A stretch of DNA of 61,783 bases, from NCBI GenBank assembly GCA_017531305.1, contig JAFXLG010000028.1:1-61783 (forward strand), in the 5' to 3' direction. Of the stretch, positions 52,144 through 61,499 are shown piece by piece. The position numbers and the translations under genes were made by a program. Each line of letters begins with the position of its first letter. Position 1 is the first letter of the stretch. A model generated the notes under the pieces. The model was not told the DNA's origin. It made no database searches and saw only the letters and a program-made list of their open reading frames with translations. This DNA comes from Alistipes sp. (GTDB lineage Bacteria > Bacteroidota > Bacteroidia > Bacteroidales > Rikenellaceae).

Positions 52144-52176
52144 AATTCAAAATTCAGAATTCAAAATTCAGAATTG
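52144..52176. repeat. AATTC-type tandem short repeat
   Basis: aattcaaaattcagaattc followed by aaaattcagaatt, lying between murG and murC. Same unit as at 32113 and 47357. Confidence 0.7.
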
Positions 52177-52228
52177 GGGATTGGTTGATGCGGTCATTAG
52201 ATAAGATAGCAAAATAGATAAGATAGAT

Positions 52229-53608
52229 ATGAAGGAGCAAAAGATATATTTCATGGGTATTGGCGGTATAGGTATGAGTGCTTTGGCGCGTTATTTCCTG
52301 CACGAAGGGTGGCAGGTGGCGGGTTATGACCGTACCGAAACCCCTCTTACACATGAACTTGCGGCAGAAGGTGCTGCCGTGAATTATGAGGATTCGGTGG
52401 AGGCTATCCCCGAGGCTTTTCGCTCGGCGGAGGATACCATCGTGGTATATACTCCTGCCGTTCCGCAGGATCATCCTCAGATGCAGTTCTTTGTGCAGGG
52501 AGGCTTCAAAGTGGAGAAACGCTCACAGATGTTGGGGCATCTCTCTGCGGGTAAATATGTGATGGCGGTGGCTGGCACACATGGCAAGACCACTACCTCT
52601 ACGCTGATTGCGTGGCTCAATTACTCGATGCAGGAGGATGGCAACGCCTTTTTGGGTGGCATATCGAAGAATTTTGGAGGCAACATGGTCTTAGGTAGCG
52701 GCAAGCGACTTGCAGTCGAGGCAGATGAGTTTGACCGTTCATTCCTCAGACTCAAGCCCGATGTGGCTGTGATTACGGCTGTGGCGGCAGATCATCTGGA
52801 TATCTATGGTACGTTCGAAGCCGTTGTGGAGGCTTTCGGGCAGTTTGCAGCGTTGATCAAGCAGGGTGGTCATCTGATCCTCAAGCATGGCGTAAATATC
52901 CCACTTCCAGAGGGTATCTCCATCTGGCGATATAGCTACGATGAGCCTTGCGACTTCTATGCTCGCAACGTGCGTTTGCAGCAGGGCGGTTATTACCTTT
53001 ACGATGTGGTTACGCCCGATGGCGTGATTGAGGATTGTACGCTCGGCATCCCAGGGTGGGTGAATATCGAAAATTCGGTGGCTGCCGTGGCTTCTATGTG
53101 GTGCGCAGCCAAAGCTGAGGGTAAGGCTTTGGACAAGGAACTTCTGAAGCAAGGACTCGCTTCGTATCAGGGAGTTAAACGCCGTTTCGAGTTCTATGTC
53201 AACACTCCTCGTCAGGTCTATATGGACGACTATGCCCACCATCCTGAGGAGCTGGAGGCTACCATCACATCGGTGCGTAAGATGTTCCCCGAGCGTAGGT
53301 TGATGGCTATCTTCCAGCCTCATCTCTATTCTCGTACCAAGGATCTGTATCTGGAGTTTGCTGAGGCGTTGTCGCATGCCGATGAGGTGGTTTTGGTGCC
53401 GATCTATCCTGCGCGTGAGTTGCCTGTGGAGGGTGTTTGTTCGGAGATGATTGGCGAGCATGTCACCAAGCCATGGGTTGTGCGCGAGCGCGAGGAACTG
53501 GCAGGTTATCTCGCCGAGGCAGATACCGATGTTGTGGTGAGCTTCGGTGCGGGAAATATTGATGTCTATTGTCAGGCTATAGCCGATGTTTTGGCTAAGA
53601 AGGCGTAG
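52229..53608 (+). CDS. murC: UDP-MurNAc:L-alanine ligase MurC
   Basis: A 459-residue Mur ligase that starts the peptide stem. GIGGIGMSALARYF is the UDP-binding loop, GTHGKTTTSTLI the ATP loop, EADEFDRSFL and TAVAADHLDIYG the central motifs, and DDYAHHPEELEATI the C-terminal signature. It lies 91 nt after murG and 75 nt before ftsQ. Confidence 0.97.
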   Translation: MKEQKIYFMGIGGIGMSALARYFLHEGWQVAGYDRTETPLTHELAAEGAAVNYEDSVEAIPEAFRSAEDTIVVYTPAVPQDHPQMQFFVQGGFKVEKRSQMLGHLSAGKYVMAVAGTHGKTTTSTLIAWLNYSMQEDGNAFLGGISKNFGGNMVLGSGKRLAVEADEFDRSFLRLKPDVAVITAVAADHLDIYGTFEAVVEAFGQFAALIKQGGHLILKHGVNIPLPEGISIWRYSYDEPCDFYARNVRLQQGGYYLYDVVTPDGVIEDCTLGIPGWVNIENSVAAVASMWCAAKAEGKALDKELLKQGLASYQGVKRRFEFYVNTPRQVYMDDYAHHPEELEATITSVRKMFPERRLMAIFQPHLYSRTKDLYLEFAEALSHADEVVLVPIYPARELPVEGVCSEMIGEHVTKPWVVREREELAGYLAEADTDVVVSFGAGNIDVYCQAIADVLAKKA

Positions 53609-53683
53609 AGGTTTTTGGACTACGAACCCCACAAACAATTTTGAATTCTTGGGTGGGTTTCAAGTATTTACGAAGGATAAAAT

Positions 53684-54781
53684 ATGCAGCGCATAGGTAA
53701 AATAGCGGGAATGATAGCTTTGTGGCTCTTTGTTGCGGGCTTCGTCTTCTTCTTTCAGAAGCGAGCCACCCAGCATAGGGCTACCACCCCCATACGCTCT
53801 ATGAGTATCATCATTACCGATAGCCTGCGCGATGAGATGCTGATCTCTACCGAGTCGGTGGAGCGTTGGATTGCGGCAAGCAAAATCCCCACCATCGGAG
53901 TCATGATGAGCGAGGCAAACCTATCGGGCTTGGAGCAGTCGATCCGCAATAATGGCTTTGTGGATCGTGCCAGCGCGTATCTTACCTACAACGGCGAGTT
54001 GCGTATCGAGGTGAGCCAGCGGCGTCCGCTGTTGCGAATGAGGGTTGATGGCTATGATTGCTACTCCACATCGGAGGGTTTTGTGTTTCCTGCGCCCAAG
54101 ATGACCTCGGTCTATGTGCCTGTGGTGACGGGTAGCTATAAACCTCCTGTGCCTAAAAGTTATGTGGGTAGCGTGAAGGATTATATCGAGTCTTTGAAAC
54201 GCGAATCCAACGAGCGTATTGCTCAGATGCAGTTGGAGAAGAAGCCTCTGTTTGAGATGCGCGACACCATCGCTCAGCGCGATCGTGCGGAGCGTAAACG
54301 CCGCATCAGCAAGGGATTTTTCGAGACCTACGACAATTTCGACAAGCGTGTAGCGGCTCTTCGAGCCGAGAAAACTGCCAATCGCCGACACCTGAGATAT
54401 CTGGATCGTGAGAACGATAAAAAGATTGATGCCATCACCGCTCGACAGGATGCAGAGTATGAGAAGCAAAAAAAGTTGCAAAAAAGGTATGAAGATTTCC
54501 TGAAACTCATTAACTTTGTAAAATATATCGAGGATGATTCATTTTGGAGTGCCGAAATCGTGCAGATCATAGCTTCAGAGATGTCGAGTGGCGACATAGA
54601 ATTGGAGCTTGTACCACGTACGGGACGCCATACTGTTCTTTTTGGTGAGATCGTCAGGGTGGAGGAGAAGTTGGATAACCTGATGACCTTCTACCAAAAG
54701 GGGTTGAATCGTATCGGCTGGGATGAGTTCCGTACCATCTCGGTCAAGTATAAGGGGCAGGTGGTCTGCACCAAATTTTAG
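53684..54781 (+). CDS. ftsQ: Division protein FtsQ with charged insertion
   Basis: A 365-residue bitopic protein: one membrane segment (~6-25), a POTRA-like part (~60-115), and the beta domain. FWSAEIVQI, ELVPRTGRHTVLFG and the end FYQKGLNRIGWDEF...VCTKF match Bacteroidota FtsQ. Those proteins are usually near 250 residues. Here residues ~160-272 form a highly charged, helical insertion (for example ESLKRESNERIAQMQLEKK and EYEKQKKLQKRYEDF) placed between the two halves of the beta domain. It scaffolds FtsL and FtsB-type partners at the septum; the insertion may extend that contact. Confidence 0.88.
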   Translation: MQRIGKIAGMIALWLFVAGFVFFFQKRATQHRATTPIRSMSIIITDSLRDEMLISTESVERWIAASKIPTIGVMMSEANLSGLEQSIRNNGFVDRASAYLTYNGELRIEVSQRRPLLRMRVDGYDCYSTSEGFVFPAPKMTSVYVPVVTGSYKPPVPKSYVGSVKDYIESLKRESNERIAQMQLEKKPLFEMRDTIAQRDRAERKRRISKGFFETYDNFDKRVAALRAEKTANRRHLRYLDRENDKKIDAITARQDAEYEKQKKLQKRYEDFLKLINFVKYIEDDSFWSAEIVQIIASEMSSGDIELELVPRTGRHTVLFGEIVRVEEKLDNLMTFYQKGLNRIGWDEFRTISVKYKGQVVCTKF

Positions 54782-54813
54782 TTTCGACAAGAGAAAATAA
54801 AAGAGATAACGCA

Positions 54814-56298
54814 GTGGAAAAGAAGAATTACATCGTAGCTGTCGATGTGGGTACATCAGAAGTGGTGGTTGCCGTAGGATCGATAGCTGATAACGGAGAG
54901 CTTCACATCGAAGCCGTTGTGGCAGAGCCTACCACAGGTATGTCGGCAGGCATGGTAGATAATAGTCAAAGCGTGGGGGATGCCTTGTGCCGAGCTCGTG
55001 ATAAAGCTCAGGAGCTGACAGGCGTAGCCATCACCGATGCCTATGTATCTATCTCAGGCAAGTTTGTGCGTTGTGCCCGTTATACCGATCATGTCTTTGT
55101 GATGGATTCAGAGAACCGCATTTCGCGCGGCGATCTGAAGGCATTGAGTGATCGTATGCACAATGTCAAGGCTTCCGATGGAGAGATCATCATGGATCTC
55201 TATCCTACAACCTATAAGGGCGACACAGGCTCAGAGATGCCTAACCCTGTGGGTTGCTATAGCAAGCAGCTCAGCTCGACCTACAACTTCATCCTTTGTG
55301 AGCGTATGGCTAAGGATCGTTTGATGCGTGTCTTCTTGGATGCCAAGATCAAGATCCGCAACCTCTACGCTGGTGCAGCCATCGTGTCGCGTGCCGTAGT
55401 GAACGAGGATGAGATGAACGATGGAGTTGCAGTGGTAGATATCGGTAGCGGCTTGACCGATGTGGCGGTATATTATGGCGGTATTCTGCGTTATATCGCA
55501 TCTATTCCGTTGGGAGGTGCGGCTATCAACTCCGATATTCACATCTACGACTCTCTGATCCCTGCCAAGACCATCGAGAGTCTGAAGTGCAGCTATGGCT
55601 CGGCTTTGGTCGAGGAGACTCCCGATCAGCTGATTGAGATGCGCAATCGTGGTCGCTCGATTAAGCCTATCCAGCGTTTGAATCTTGCGGCTGTGATCGA
55701 GGCGCGTATGACCGATATCGCCGAGTATGTCTGGAATGAGATCCGCGAGTCGGGCTATGCCAAGAAGCTGGCTGCAGGTATCGTTCTGACAGGTGGCGGT
55801 GCCAGCCTGATGAATGCCGATAAGCTCTTCCAGAAGGTTACAGGTCAGGAGGTGCGTGTATCGTGTGCCGAGATGGGTCTTTCGACTGAGGAGCAGGCGA
55901 AGGTTGCCTCTCCATCGAAGACTTTGGCGGTGGCTCTCTTGCTCAAGGGTATGGAGGCAGGAGCTTGCCCTGTGGGTATGTTGCAAGGCTCAGCACCTGT
56001 GAAGCCTGCGGTTAATCAGTACGAGGAGAAGAGATCAATCCAGAACTCTGTGCAGGAGGTACGTCCGTTAGAGGAGGAGCCTCTGAAACCTCAGTCTAAG
56101 ACTTCGGTTGAGGTGGAGCCTAAGAACGATGAGGGCGGCAACGAAGGCGATAGCTGGAATGGTGTGACCGAGGATATCCCTCAGACAGGGAATAAGACTA
56201 AGGGTCGTTTACAGAAATTACTGGATAAGCTGAAGGGCTCGTTGGATGATGCATTCCGCAATCCAGATGAGGGCGCAGATGGTGATGATGATTATTAA
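54814..56298 (+). CDS. ftsA: Division ATPase FtsA
   Basis: A 494-residue actin-like protein that anchors FtsZ. VAVDVGTSEVVVAVG is the phosphate-1 loop, VVDIGSGLTDVAVY the phosphate-2 loop, GIVLTGGGASLM the adenosine motif. Beyond the core (~400) comes an acidic, variable region, then an amphipathic segment RLQKLLDKLKGSLDDAF that should bind the membrane, and a final acidic tail. GTG start at 54814, 32 nt after ftsQ. Confidence 0.96.
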   Translation: MEKKNYIVAVDVGTSEVVVAVGSIADNGELHIEAVVAEPTTGMSAGMVDNSQSVGDALCRARDKAQELTGVAITDAYVSISGKFVRCARYTDHVFVMDSENRISRGDLKALSDRMHNVKASDGEIIMDLYPTTYKGDTGSEMPNPVGCYSKQLSSTYNFILCERMAKDRLMRVFLDAKIKIRNLYAGAAIVSRAVVNEDEMNDGVAVVDIGSGLTDVAVYYGGILRYIASIPLGGAAINSDIHIYDSLIPAKTIESLKCSYGSALVEETPDQLIEMRNRGRSIKPIQRLNLAAVIEARMTDIAEYVWNEIRESGYAKKLAAGIVLTGGGASLMNADKLFQKVTGQEVRVSCAEMGLSTEEQAKVASPSKTLAVALLLKGMEAGACPVGMLQGSAPVKPAVNQYEEKRSIQNSVQEVRPLEEEPLKPQSKTSVEVEPKNDEGGNEGDSWNGVTEDIPQTGNKTKGRLQKLLDKLKGSLDDAFRNPDEGADGDDDY

Positions 56299-56314
56299 AA
56301 TTTAGAAAAGAGAG

Positions 56315-57625
56315 ATGAAGGAAGATCTTTTGAATGAGTTGTCGGAGCCAAAGCAGACTCCATCAATCATAACAGTCATAGGTGTTGGCGGAGCAGGAGG
56401 TAATGCTCTGGATTATATGTGGAAAGTCGGTATCAAGGATGTCAATTTCTTGGCTTGTAATACCGATCAGAGAGCATTGAATAACCTGAGCCTGCCTGAG
56501 GAGTGTAAAATCGTCTTGGGCGATGGTCAGGGCGCGGGTAACGATCCTGAGCGTGGTCGTCAGCTGGTGACCGAGTCTTTGGAGCAGATCCGTGACTATG
56601 TGTTGTCGAAGGGTACTCGTATGGTCTTTATCACCGCAGGTATGGGTGGTGGTACAGGTACAGGAGCTTCACCCGTTATCGCCAAGATGGCGCATGACGA
56701 GGGCTTGCTGACTGTAGCCAACGTTACATCACCTCTTTTGGTCGAGGGTCCTATGCGCTGCAAGCAGGCTGCTAAGGGTATCGAGGAGTTGCGCCAGTAT
56801 GCCGATTCGTTGCTTGTGATCAACAACGAGAGCATCCTTGAGATGTATGGTAAGTTGCCGATCCGTTCGGCTTTTGGTAAGGCAGACGACATCTTGGCTG
56901 CTGCAACTAAAGGTATTGCCGAGTTGGTGACTGTTTCGCACGCCTTTGTACGTGTCGATTTTGCCGATTTGGATCGCGTGATGCGCGGTAGTGGTCGCGC
57001 ACACATGGGTGTCGCTTCTGCCGAGGGTGAGGGTAGAGCCAAGGAGGCTGCGCGCCGTTCGTTGTGCTCGCCATTGCTTAACGATAAGGAGATCATCGGT
57101 GCCAAGAAGATTCTGATCAATATCTCGGCTGCCGATGTCGATAAGGTGCAGTATTCTGAGATGATGGATGTCTTGACCTACATTCAGGATTACGCCAGCT
57201 ATGTGGATGATGATGGCGTGGAGCACCATGCAGATATCATCTGGGGTATGAGTTCGAAGCCTATGGCTGAGGATGAGTTGGAGGTTGTGGTTGTTGCCAC
57301 AGGCTTCAGCGAGGGCGAGTACCTCAAACATATCGAGGATGTTCCCGATGATATAGAGTTGGTAGCGGAAGAGTCTGCCGAGCCTCAGAAGGAGACCTCT
57401 AAGGTGCCTGAGGTTGCACCGCAGCCACCTGTGCGCCGTTCAAATAATCTGCCACCTGTTTTGGAGCGTAAGAGCTCGCGTTATACCGACATCCCCACAG
57501 GAGCTGCATATCTCAGACGCGGTGTGAAATTTGTCAAGGATAACACTTCTCGCCGTAAGGAGGTCCTTGCCGATGATCGTTCGGATAGCAAGGTTGCAGA
57601 GAAGGATCTTTTCGGAACTAATTAA
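56315..57625 (+). CDS. ftsZ: Tubulin-like division protein FtsZ
   Basis: A 436-residue GTPase forming the Z ring. GVGGAGGNA is the nucleotide loop, GMGGGTGTGA at 109-118 the tubulin signature, and NNESILEMYG with FGKADDILAAATKGI the T7 region. An unstructured linker from ~345 leads to the C-terminus EKDLFGTN. It follows ftsA by 16 nt and precedes gldE by 8 nt. Confidence 0.98.
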   Translation: MKEDLLNELSEPKQTPSIITVIGVGGAGGNALDYMWKVGIKDVNFLACNTDQRALNNLSLPEECKIVLGDGQGAGNDPERGRQLVTESLEQIRDYVLSKGTRMVFITAGMGGGTGTGASPVIAKMAHDEGLLTVANVTSPLLVEGPMRCKQAAKGIEELRQYADSLLVINNESILEMYGKLPIRSAFGKADDILAAATKGIAELVTVSHAFVRVDFADLDRVMRGSGRAHMGVASAEGEGRAKEAARRSLCSPLLNDKEIIGAKKILINISAADVDKVQYSEMMDVLTYIQDYASYVDDDGVEHHADIIWGMSSKPMAEDELEVVVVATGFSEGEYLKHIEDVPDDIELVAEESAEPQKETSKVPEVAPQPPVRRSNNLPPVLERKSSRYTDIPTGAAYLRRGVKFVKDNTSRRKEVLADDRSDSKVAEKDLFGTN

Positions 57626-57633
57626 TACCCAAT

Positions 57634-58929
57634 TTGGATACTTCTGTAATCACATATTTAGGCTTCTCGTGGGAGGTAGGACTAATGTTGGTAGGGGCTG
57701 TGCTTCTGCTCTGCATCTCGGCACTCGTTTCGGGTTCCGAGGTTGCCTTTTTTGCGCTGACACCCCGCGAGTTGAACCGTATGCGCGAAGGGTCGAACCA
57801 GCGCGATAAGGCTGTCCTGAAACTCTTGGACGATGTGGAGATGTTGTTGGCTACCATTCTGGTTACCAACAATCTGGTCAACATCTGTATCGTAATCCTC
57901 ACCTCCAAGGTTGTCGATATGCTCTTTATCTTCAATCGCTTTGAGTTCCTCTTTAAGACGGTGTTGGTGACCTTCCTCTTGCTCTTGTTTGGCGAGATCC
58001 TGCCTAAGGTCTTTTCTCAGAATAATAGGAAGGAGTTTGCTCGCTTTGCCGTCTATCCGATCACGTTTTTCCGCTTTGCGACCTATCCTTTGTCGTATAT
58101 TCTGGTGCGTACGGGAGGTCGTATCAGCCGCTTGGCATCGCGTAATACCGAGATCTCGATGGAGGAGTTGGCGGACGCTGTGGATCTGGCTAAGGATTCG
58201 GGCGAGTCAATTCCTGAGCATCAGATGTTGTCGGGCATCGTGAATTTCGTAAATACCGAGGTCGAGGAGATCATGCGCCCTCGTATCGACATCACCGCGC
58301 TGGATATCAAATCCACTTTCGAGCAGGTCAAGCAAGTGATTATCGAGTCGGGTTATTCGCGTATCCCCATCTATGATGAGGATCTGGATGATATCAAGGG
58401 AGCGTTGTATGTGAAGGATCTCTTGCCCCATATCTCTTGTGGCAATGAGTTTGGATGGCAGCAGCTTCTGCGTAAGATCTATTTTGTCCCCAAGCATAAG
58501 AAGATTGACGACCTGCTGAGAGATTTTCAGGAGAATAAGATCCATGTCGCCATCGTTGTCGATGAGTATGGAGCCACTCAAGGTTTGGTATCGTTGGAAG
58601 ATATTCTGGAGGAGGTCGTGGGTGAGATCTCGGATGAGAGCGATGAGGATGAGTCATTCTATGAGCGTCTGGATAAACATACCTACATCTTCGATGGCAA
58701 GACCCACATAGTCGATTTCGAGCGCGTGGTGGGTTGCGGCGAAGATATCTTCTCGGATGTGCAGGGACGTGCCGAGACTTTGGCAGGATTGATGCTTGAG
58801 CTCAAGCAGGATCTGCTCAAGCAGGGCGATAAGGTTGAGGCTCACGATATCAGCTTTACCGTACAGGCTATGGATTCTCGCCGCGTAGATAAGATCAAGG
58901 TTGTAGTTGGTAAGAGCTACGATGATTAG
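57634..58929 (+). CDS. gldE: GldE-type CNNM/CBS membrane protein
   Basis: A 431-residue protein: DUF21/CNNM domain with four membrane segments (ALVSGSEVAFFALTPRELNRM), a CBS pair (~200-330; IMRPRIDITALD, VAIVVDEYGATQGLVSLEDILEEVVGE) and a CorC-HlyC domain to the end. It matches the GldE group that lies beside division genes in Bacteroidota and is related to Mg/Co exporters. Here it probably has a transport or envelope role; gliding is not implied. A TTG start at 57634 gives the normal N-terminus; the next ATG at 57682-57684 would cut into it. Confidence 0.85.
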   Translation: MDTSVITYLGFSWEVGLMLVGAVLLLCISALVSGSEVAFFALTPRELNRMREGSNQRDKAVLKLLDDVEMLLATILVTNNLVNICIVILTSKVVDMLFIFNRFEFLFKTVLVTFLLLLFGEILPKVFSQNNRKEFARFAVYPITFFRFATYPLSYILVRTGGRISRLASRNTEISMEELADAVDLAKDSGESIPEHQMLSGIVNFVNTEVEEIMRPRIDITALDIKSTFEQVKQVIIESGYSRIPIYDEDLDDIKGALYVKDLLPHISCGNEFGWQQLLRKIYFVPKHKKIDDLLRDFQENKIHVAIVVDEYGATQGLVSLEDILEEVVGEISDESDEDESFYERLDKHTYIFDGKTHIVDFERVVGCGEDIFSDVQGRAETLAGLMLELKQDLLKQGDKVEAHDISFTVQAMDSRRVDKIKVVVGKSYDD

Positions 58930-59515
58930 TCAGCGTATAGATACCCCCTCGGGGTGCGTGCTTGTGGCGCGAATGGCTCAGTTAGAGGTGTTGGAGGCTT
59001 TGGCTACTGCGGAGGAGTTGCAGTCGGTGGCTTCTTTCAGCTCCTATTCACGCCGCCGTGAGCGTTTGGCTTGGAGGGCGTTGCTCAGAGAGTCTCAGGG
59101 CGAGCAGGTCGAGGTCAGGTATCAGGAGTCGGGTGCGCCCATTATTTCAAATTCCCTTTATAAATATATATCGGTCTCGCATAGCCGCACGCATGTGGCT
59201 ATCGCTTTGTCGCATACCCCCTGCGGAGTAGATATCGAATCGCTCGATAGAGATTTCTCGAAGGTCGCGAGCCGCTATCTGTGCGATGAGGAACGCACTT
59301 TGTGCTGCGAGGAGTGGTGGTCGGCAGCTGTCTGGTGTGCTAAGGAGACACTCTATAAGGTGGCTCAGCCAGAAGGCGTTGATCTGCTCAGCGGTCTAAG
59401 GATTGAGGCTCTGGATAGCGCAGCCTCAGTCATAGAAGCGAGAGTTATGCAGGGTGAGCCGATTCAGCTTGGACTAAAGTTTGTGGAAGATCAGATGCTG
59501 GTCTATACATTATAA
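58922..59515 (+). CDS. 4'-phosphopantetheinyl transferase
   Basis: A 197-residue Sfp/AcpS-superfamily protein. ISVSHSRTHVAIA, CGVDIESLDR (Mg-binding Asp-Glu) and WCAKETLYKV (the WxxKEA-type motif) are all present. It transfers phosphopantetheine from CoA to acyl or peptidyl carrier proteins. The start ATG overlaps the end of gldE by 8 nt. Confidence 0.9.
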   Translation: MISQRIDTPSGCVLVARMAQLEVLEALATAEELQSVASFSSYSRRRERLAWRALLRESQGEQVEVRYQESGAPIISNSLYKYISVSHSRTHVAIALSHTPCGVDIESLDRDFSKVASRYLCDEERTLCCEEWWSAAVWCAKETLYKVAQPEGVDLLSGLRIEALDSAASVIEARVMQGEPIQLGLKFVEDQMLVYTL

Positions 59516-59595
59516 TATTATAAGGTGATATTTGTTGTTGGTGGGGCTTAGTGGTTTTGCCGCCAATGATTTTATTTTTTTTAAGACAAATTTTC

Positions 59596-59603
59596 TATCT
59601 TTG
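59596..59603 (+). promoter_or_regulatory. Putative -7 element (TAtcTTTG), near-leaderless
   Basis: Perfect TAnnTTTG match, followed by C, ending only 8 bp before the MATE gene ATG. The transcript would start within a few bases of the start codon. Confidence 0.55.
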
Positions 59604-59611
59604 CGCTCGTT

Positions 59612-60997
59612 ATGAGTAATCAAGATTCACCGCTATCGTTAGGTACGGATAACCTATCCACATTGCTAAGACGCTACGCCATGCCGTCAATCATTGCCAT
59701 GGTGTCGTCTTCGCTCTATAATATCGTTGACAGCATCTTCATCGGGCAGGGCTGTGGACCTCTGGCAATTGCAGGTCTGGCTCTCACCATGCCTATGATG
59801 AACCTTGCTGCGGCGTTTGGTGCAATGGTGGGTGCAGGTTCGGCTGCCATTACCTCGATCCGCTTGGGGCAGGGCAATAGAGCCGCAGCCGAGCATATCT
59901 TGGGAAATGTCGTACTGCTCAATACGATAATGGGCGTCTTGTTCACCTTCTTGGGATTGTTTTTCCTCGAAGAGTTGTTGTATTTCTTTGGCGCAAGTCC
60001 CGATACGATCGGTTATGCCAGCGATTTCATGCGCGTGATCTTGTATGGTAACGTGGTGACGCATATGTATCTGGGTCTTAATAATATGTTGCGTGTGTCG
60101 GGCTATCCCAAGATGGCGATGTATCTGATGTTGTTGTCCGTAGCTATCAATCTTGCCCTCTGTCCACTCTTTATCTTCGGCTTCGGCTGGGGTATTGCTG
60201 GCTCGGCGTGGGCAACGGTGATAGGTCAGACCGTGCCACTGATCCTGCAAATCATACACTTCAGTAAGCCTACCACCTTCCTGCGCTTCAGGCGTGGCAT
60301 ATTCCGCCTGAGTGGCAGTATTATCAAGAGTATTCTCAGCATCGGCATGGCTCCATTTATGATACAGTCGTGCGCCTGCGTGGTGGTTATCATCGTCAAT
60401 AATACGCTGGCTACGCATGGTGGCGATTTGCAGATCGGAGCCTATGGTATTGCCAACCGCGTGGCGTTCCTCTTCACGATGGTGGTTTTGGGCTTGAGTC
60501 AGGGTATGCAGCCCATTGTCGGCTATAACTACGGAGCCAAGAAGTATGACCGCGTGCGTAAAATCCTCTTTATGACCATGGCATGGGGTACCGCCATCAC
60601 TACCGTGGGATTCGTTGTGTGTGAGGTCTTTCCGCGCGAGGTGGTGCGCCTTTTTGTCAGTGAGGATGGGTCGGGCGATGCCACCAAGCTAATTGAGGCA
60701 ACGGTGCATGGTATGCGAGTTCTGCTCTTGATGTTCCCCGTTGTCGGTTTCTCGATTATCGTGGGTAACTTCTTCCAATTCATCGGTAAAGCTAAGCGAG
60801 CCATCGTCTTGTCGATGACGCGTCAGTTGCTATTTATCGTACCGTTGCTGCTTATTTTGCCCAAATATTGGGGCTCTGACGGTGTGTGGTACTCTATCCC
60901 TATTGCCGATGCAGGAGCCACTCTGCTTGCGGCTGTGCTGCTCATTTATCAGCTTCGTAAGCTCCGCTTGAGTCCCGATTCGGAGTCGAGTATTTAG
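59612..60997 (+). CDS. MATE-family efflux transporter
   Basis: A 461-residue protein with twelve membrane segments in two six-helix halves. PSIIAMVSSSLYNIVDSIFIGQG and GLALTMPMMNLAAAFGAMVGAGSAA are the first-half family patterns, and LGLSQGMQPIVGYNYGAKKYDRV the second-half counterpart. It exports drugs or metabolites with cation exchange; substrate unknown. Likely expressed from a near-leaderless promoter. Confidence 0.93.
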   Translation: MSNQDSPLSLGTDNLSTLLRRYAMPSIIAMVSSSLYNIVDSIFIGQGCGPLAIAGLALTMPMMNLAAAFGAMVGAGSAAITSIRLGQGNRAAAEHILGNVVLLNTIMGVLFTFLGLFFLEELLYFFGASPDTIGYASDFMRVILYGNVVTHMYLGLNNMLRVSGYPKMAMYLMLLSVAINLALCPLFIFGFGWGIAGSAWATVIGQTVPLILQIIHFSKPTTFLRFRRGIFRLSGSIIKSILSIGMAPFMIQSCACVVVIIVNNTLATHGGDLQIGAYGIANRVAFLFTMVVLGLSQGMQPIVGYNYGAKKYDRVRKILFMTMAWGTAITTVGFVVCEVFPREVVRLFVSEDGSGDATKLIEATVHGMRVLLLMFPVVGFSIIVGNFFQFIGKAKRAIVLSMTRQLLFIVPLLLILPKYWGSDGVWYSIPIADAGATLLAAVLLIYQLRKLRLSPDSESSI

Positions 60998-61421
60998 TCT
61001 TTGGCGGGGTAGATTTTTTCATTTTTCGTGCGATTTTTTCTCTCTTTTAGGGTTTCTCGAAGTCCTAAAATGGGAAGTTTTTTGCTGTTTTTTTAGCCGA
61101 AATCGACCTTTCGTGGGACGGAATTTTTGGGGAATGATGACCTGCTTTTCGGGTTGTTTTTCTCTTTTTTTTGTCAATTTTGGACGGAATTGAACGGTGT
61201 TGATAACCTGTCAGTAACTTTTTTTGAGCCCGATTTTTCTCGCCCTAATGTTAAGAAATTGTAAACGTAACTCGCTGATGTTGATAGCTATAATTTTGAG
61301 TATATAAATAAAACCTTATAGTATCACAAATCTGATAAGCAAAAAGAATTGGATTAGGGTTAAAATGCTGAAAAAAGGCAAAAAAAAAGTCATATATATA
61401 GTGTTATTAAAAAATTTTCAT
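60998..61421. other. T-rich gap before rpsL
   Basis: These 424 bases carry no gene on either strand. The first ~200 bases are very T-rich on the plus strand, with six or more T runs of six to eight. No clean terminator stem for the MATE gene was found. The rpsL promoter follows. Confidence 0.6.
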
Positions 61422-61429
61422 TACCTTTG
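61422..61429 (+). promoter_or_regulatory. Putative -7 element of rpsL (TAccTTTG)
   Basis: Perfect TAnnTTTG match followed by C, 71 bp before the rpsL ATG. The leader contains a short gttttagaagacgaaaac hairpin (61445-61462). Confidence 0.65.
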
Positions 61430-61499
61430 CCCTCCGAATTGGACGTTTTAGAAGACGAAAACAGATTAATTAACAAATTAAAGGACAAAAGTTTTTACA

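Noticed and set aside
998-60997. Full reassignment of UGA to tryptophan or another residue
   Set aside because: Only one internal TGA occurs in 43 genes, every Trp codon is TGG, and comM ends at TGA where the family normally ends. Early-stage loss or readthrough remains possible, full reassignment does not fit.
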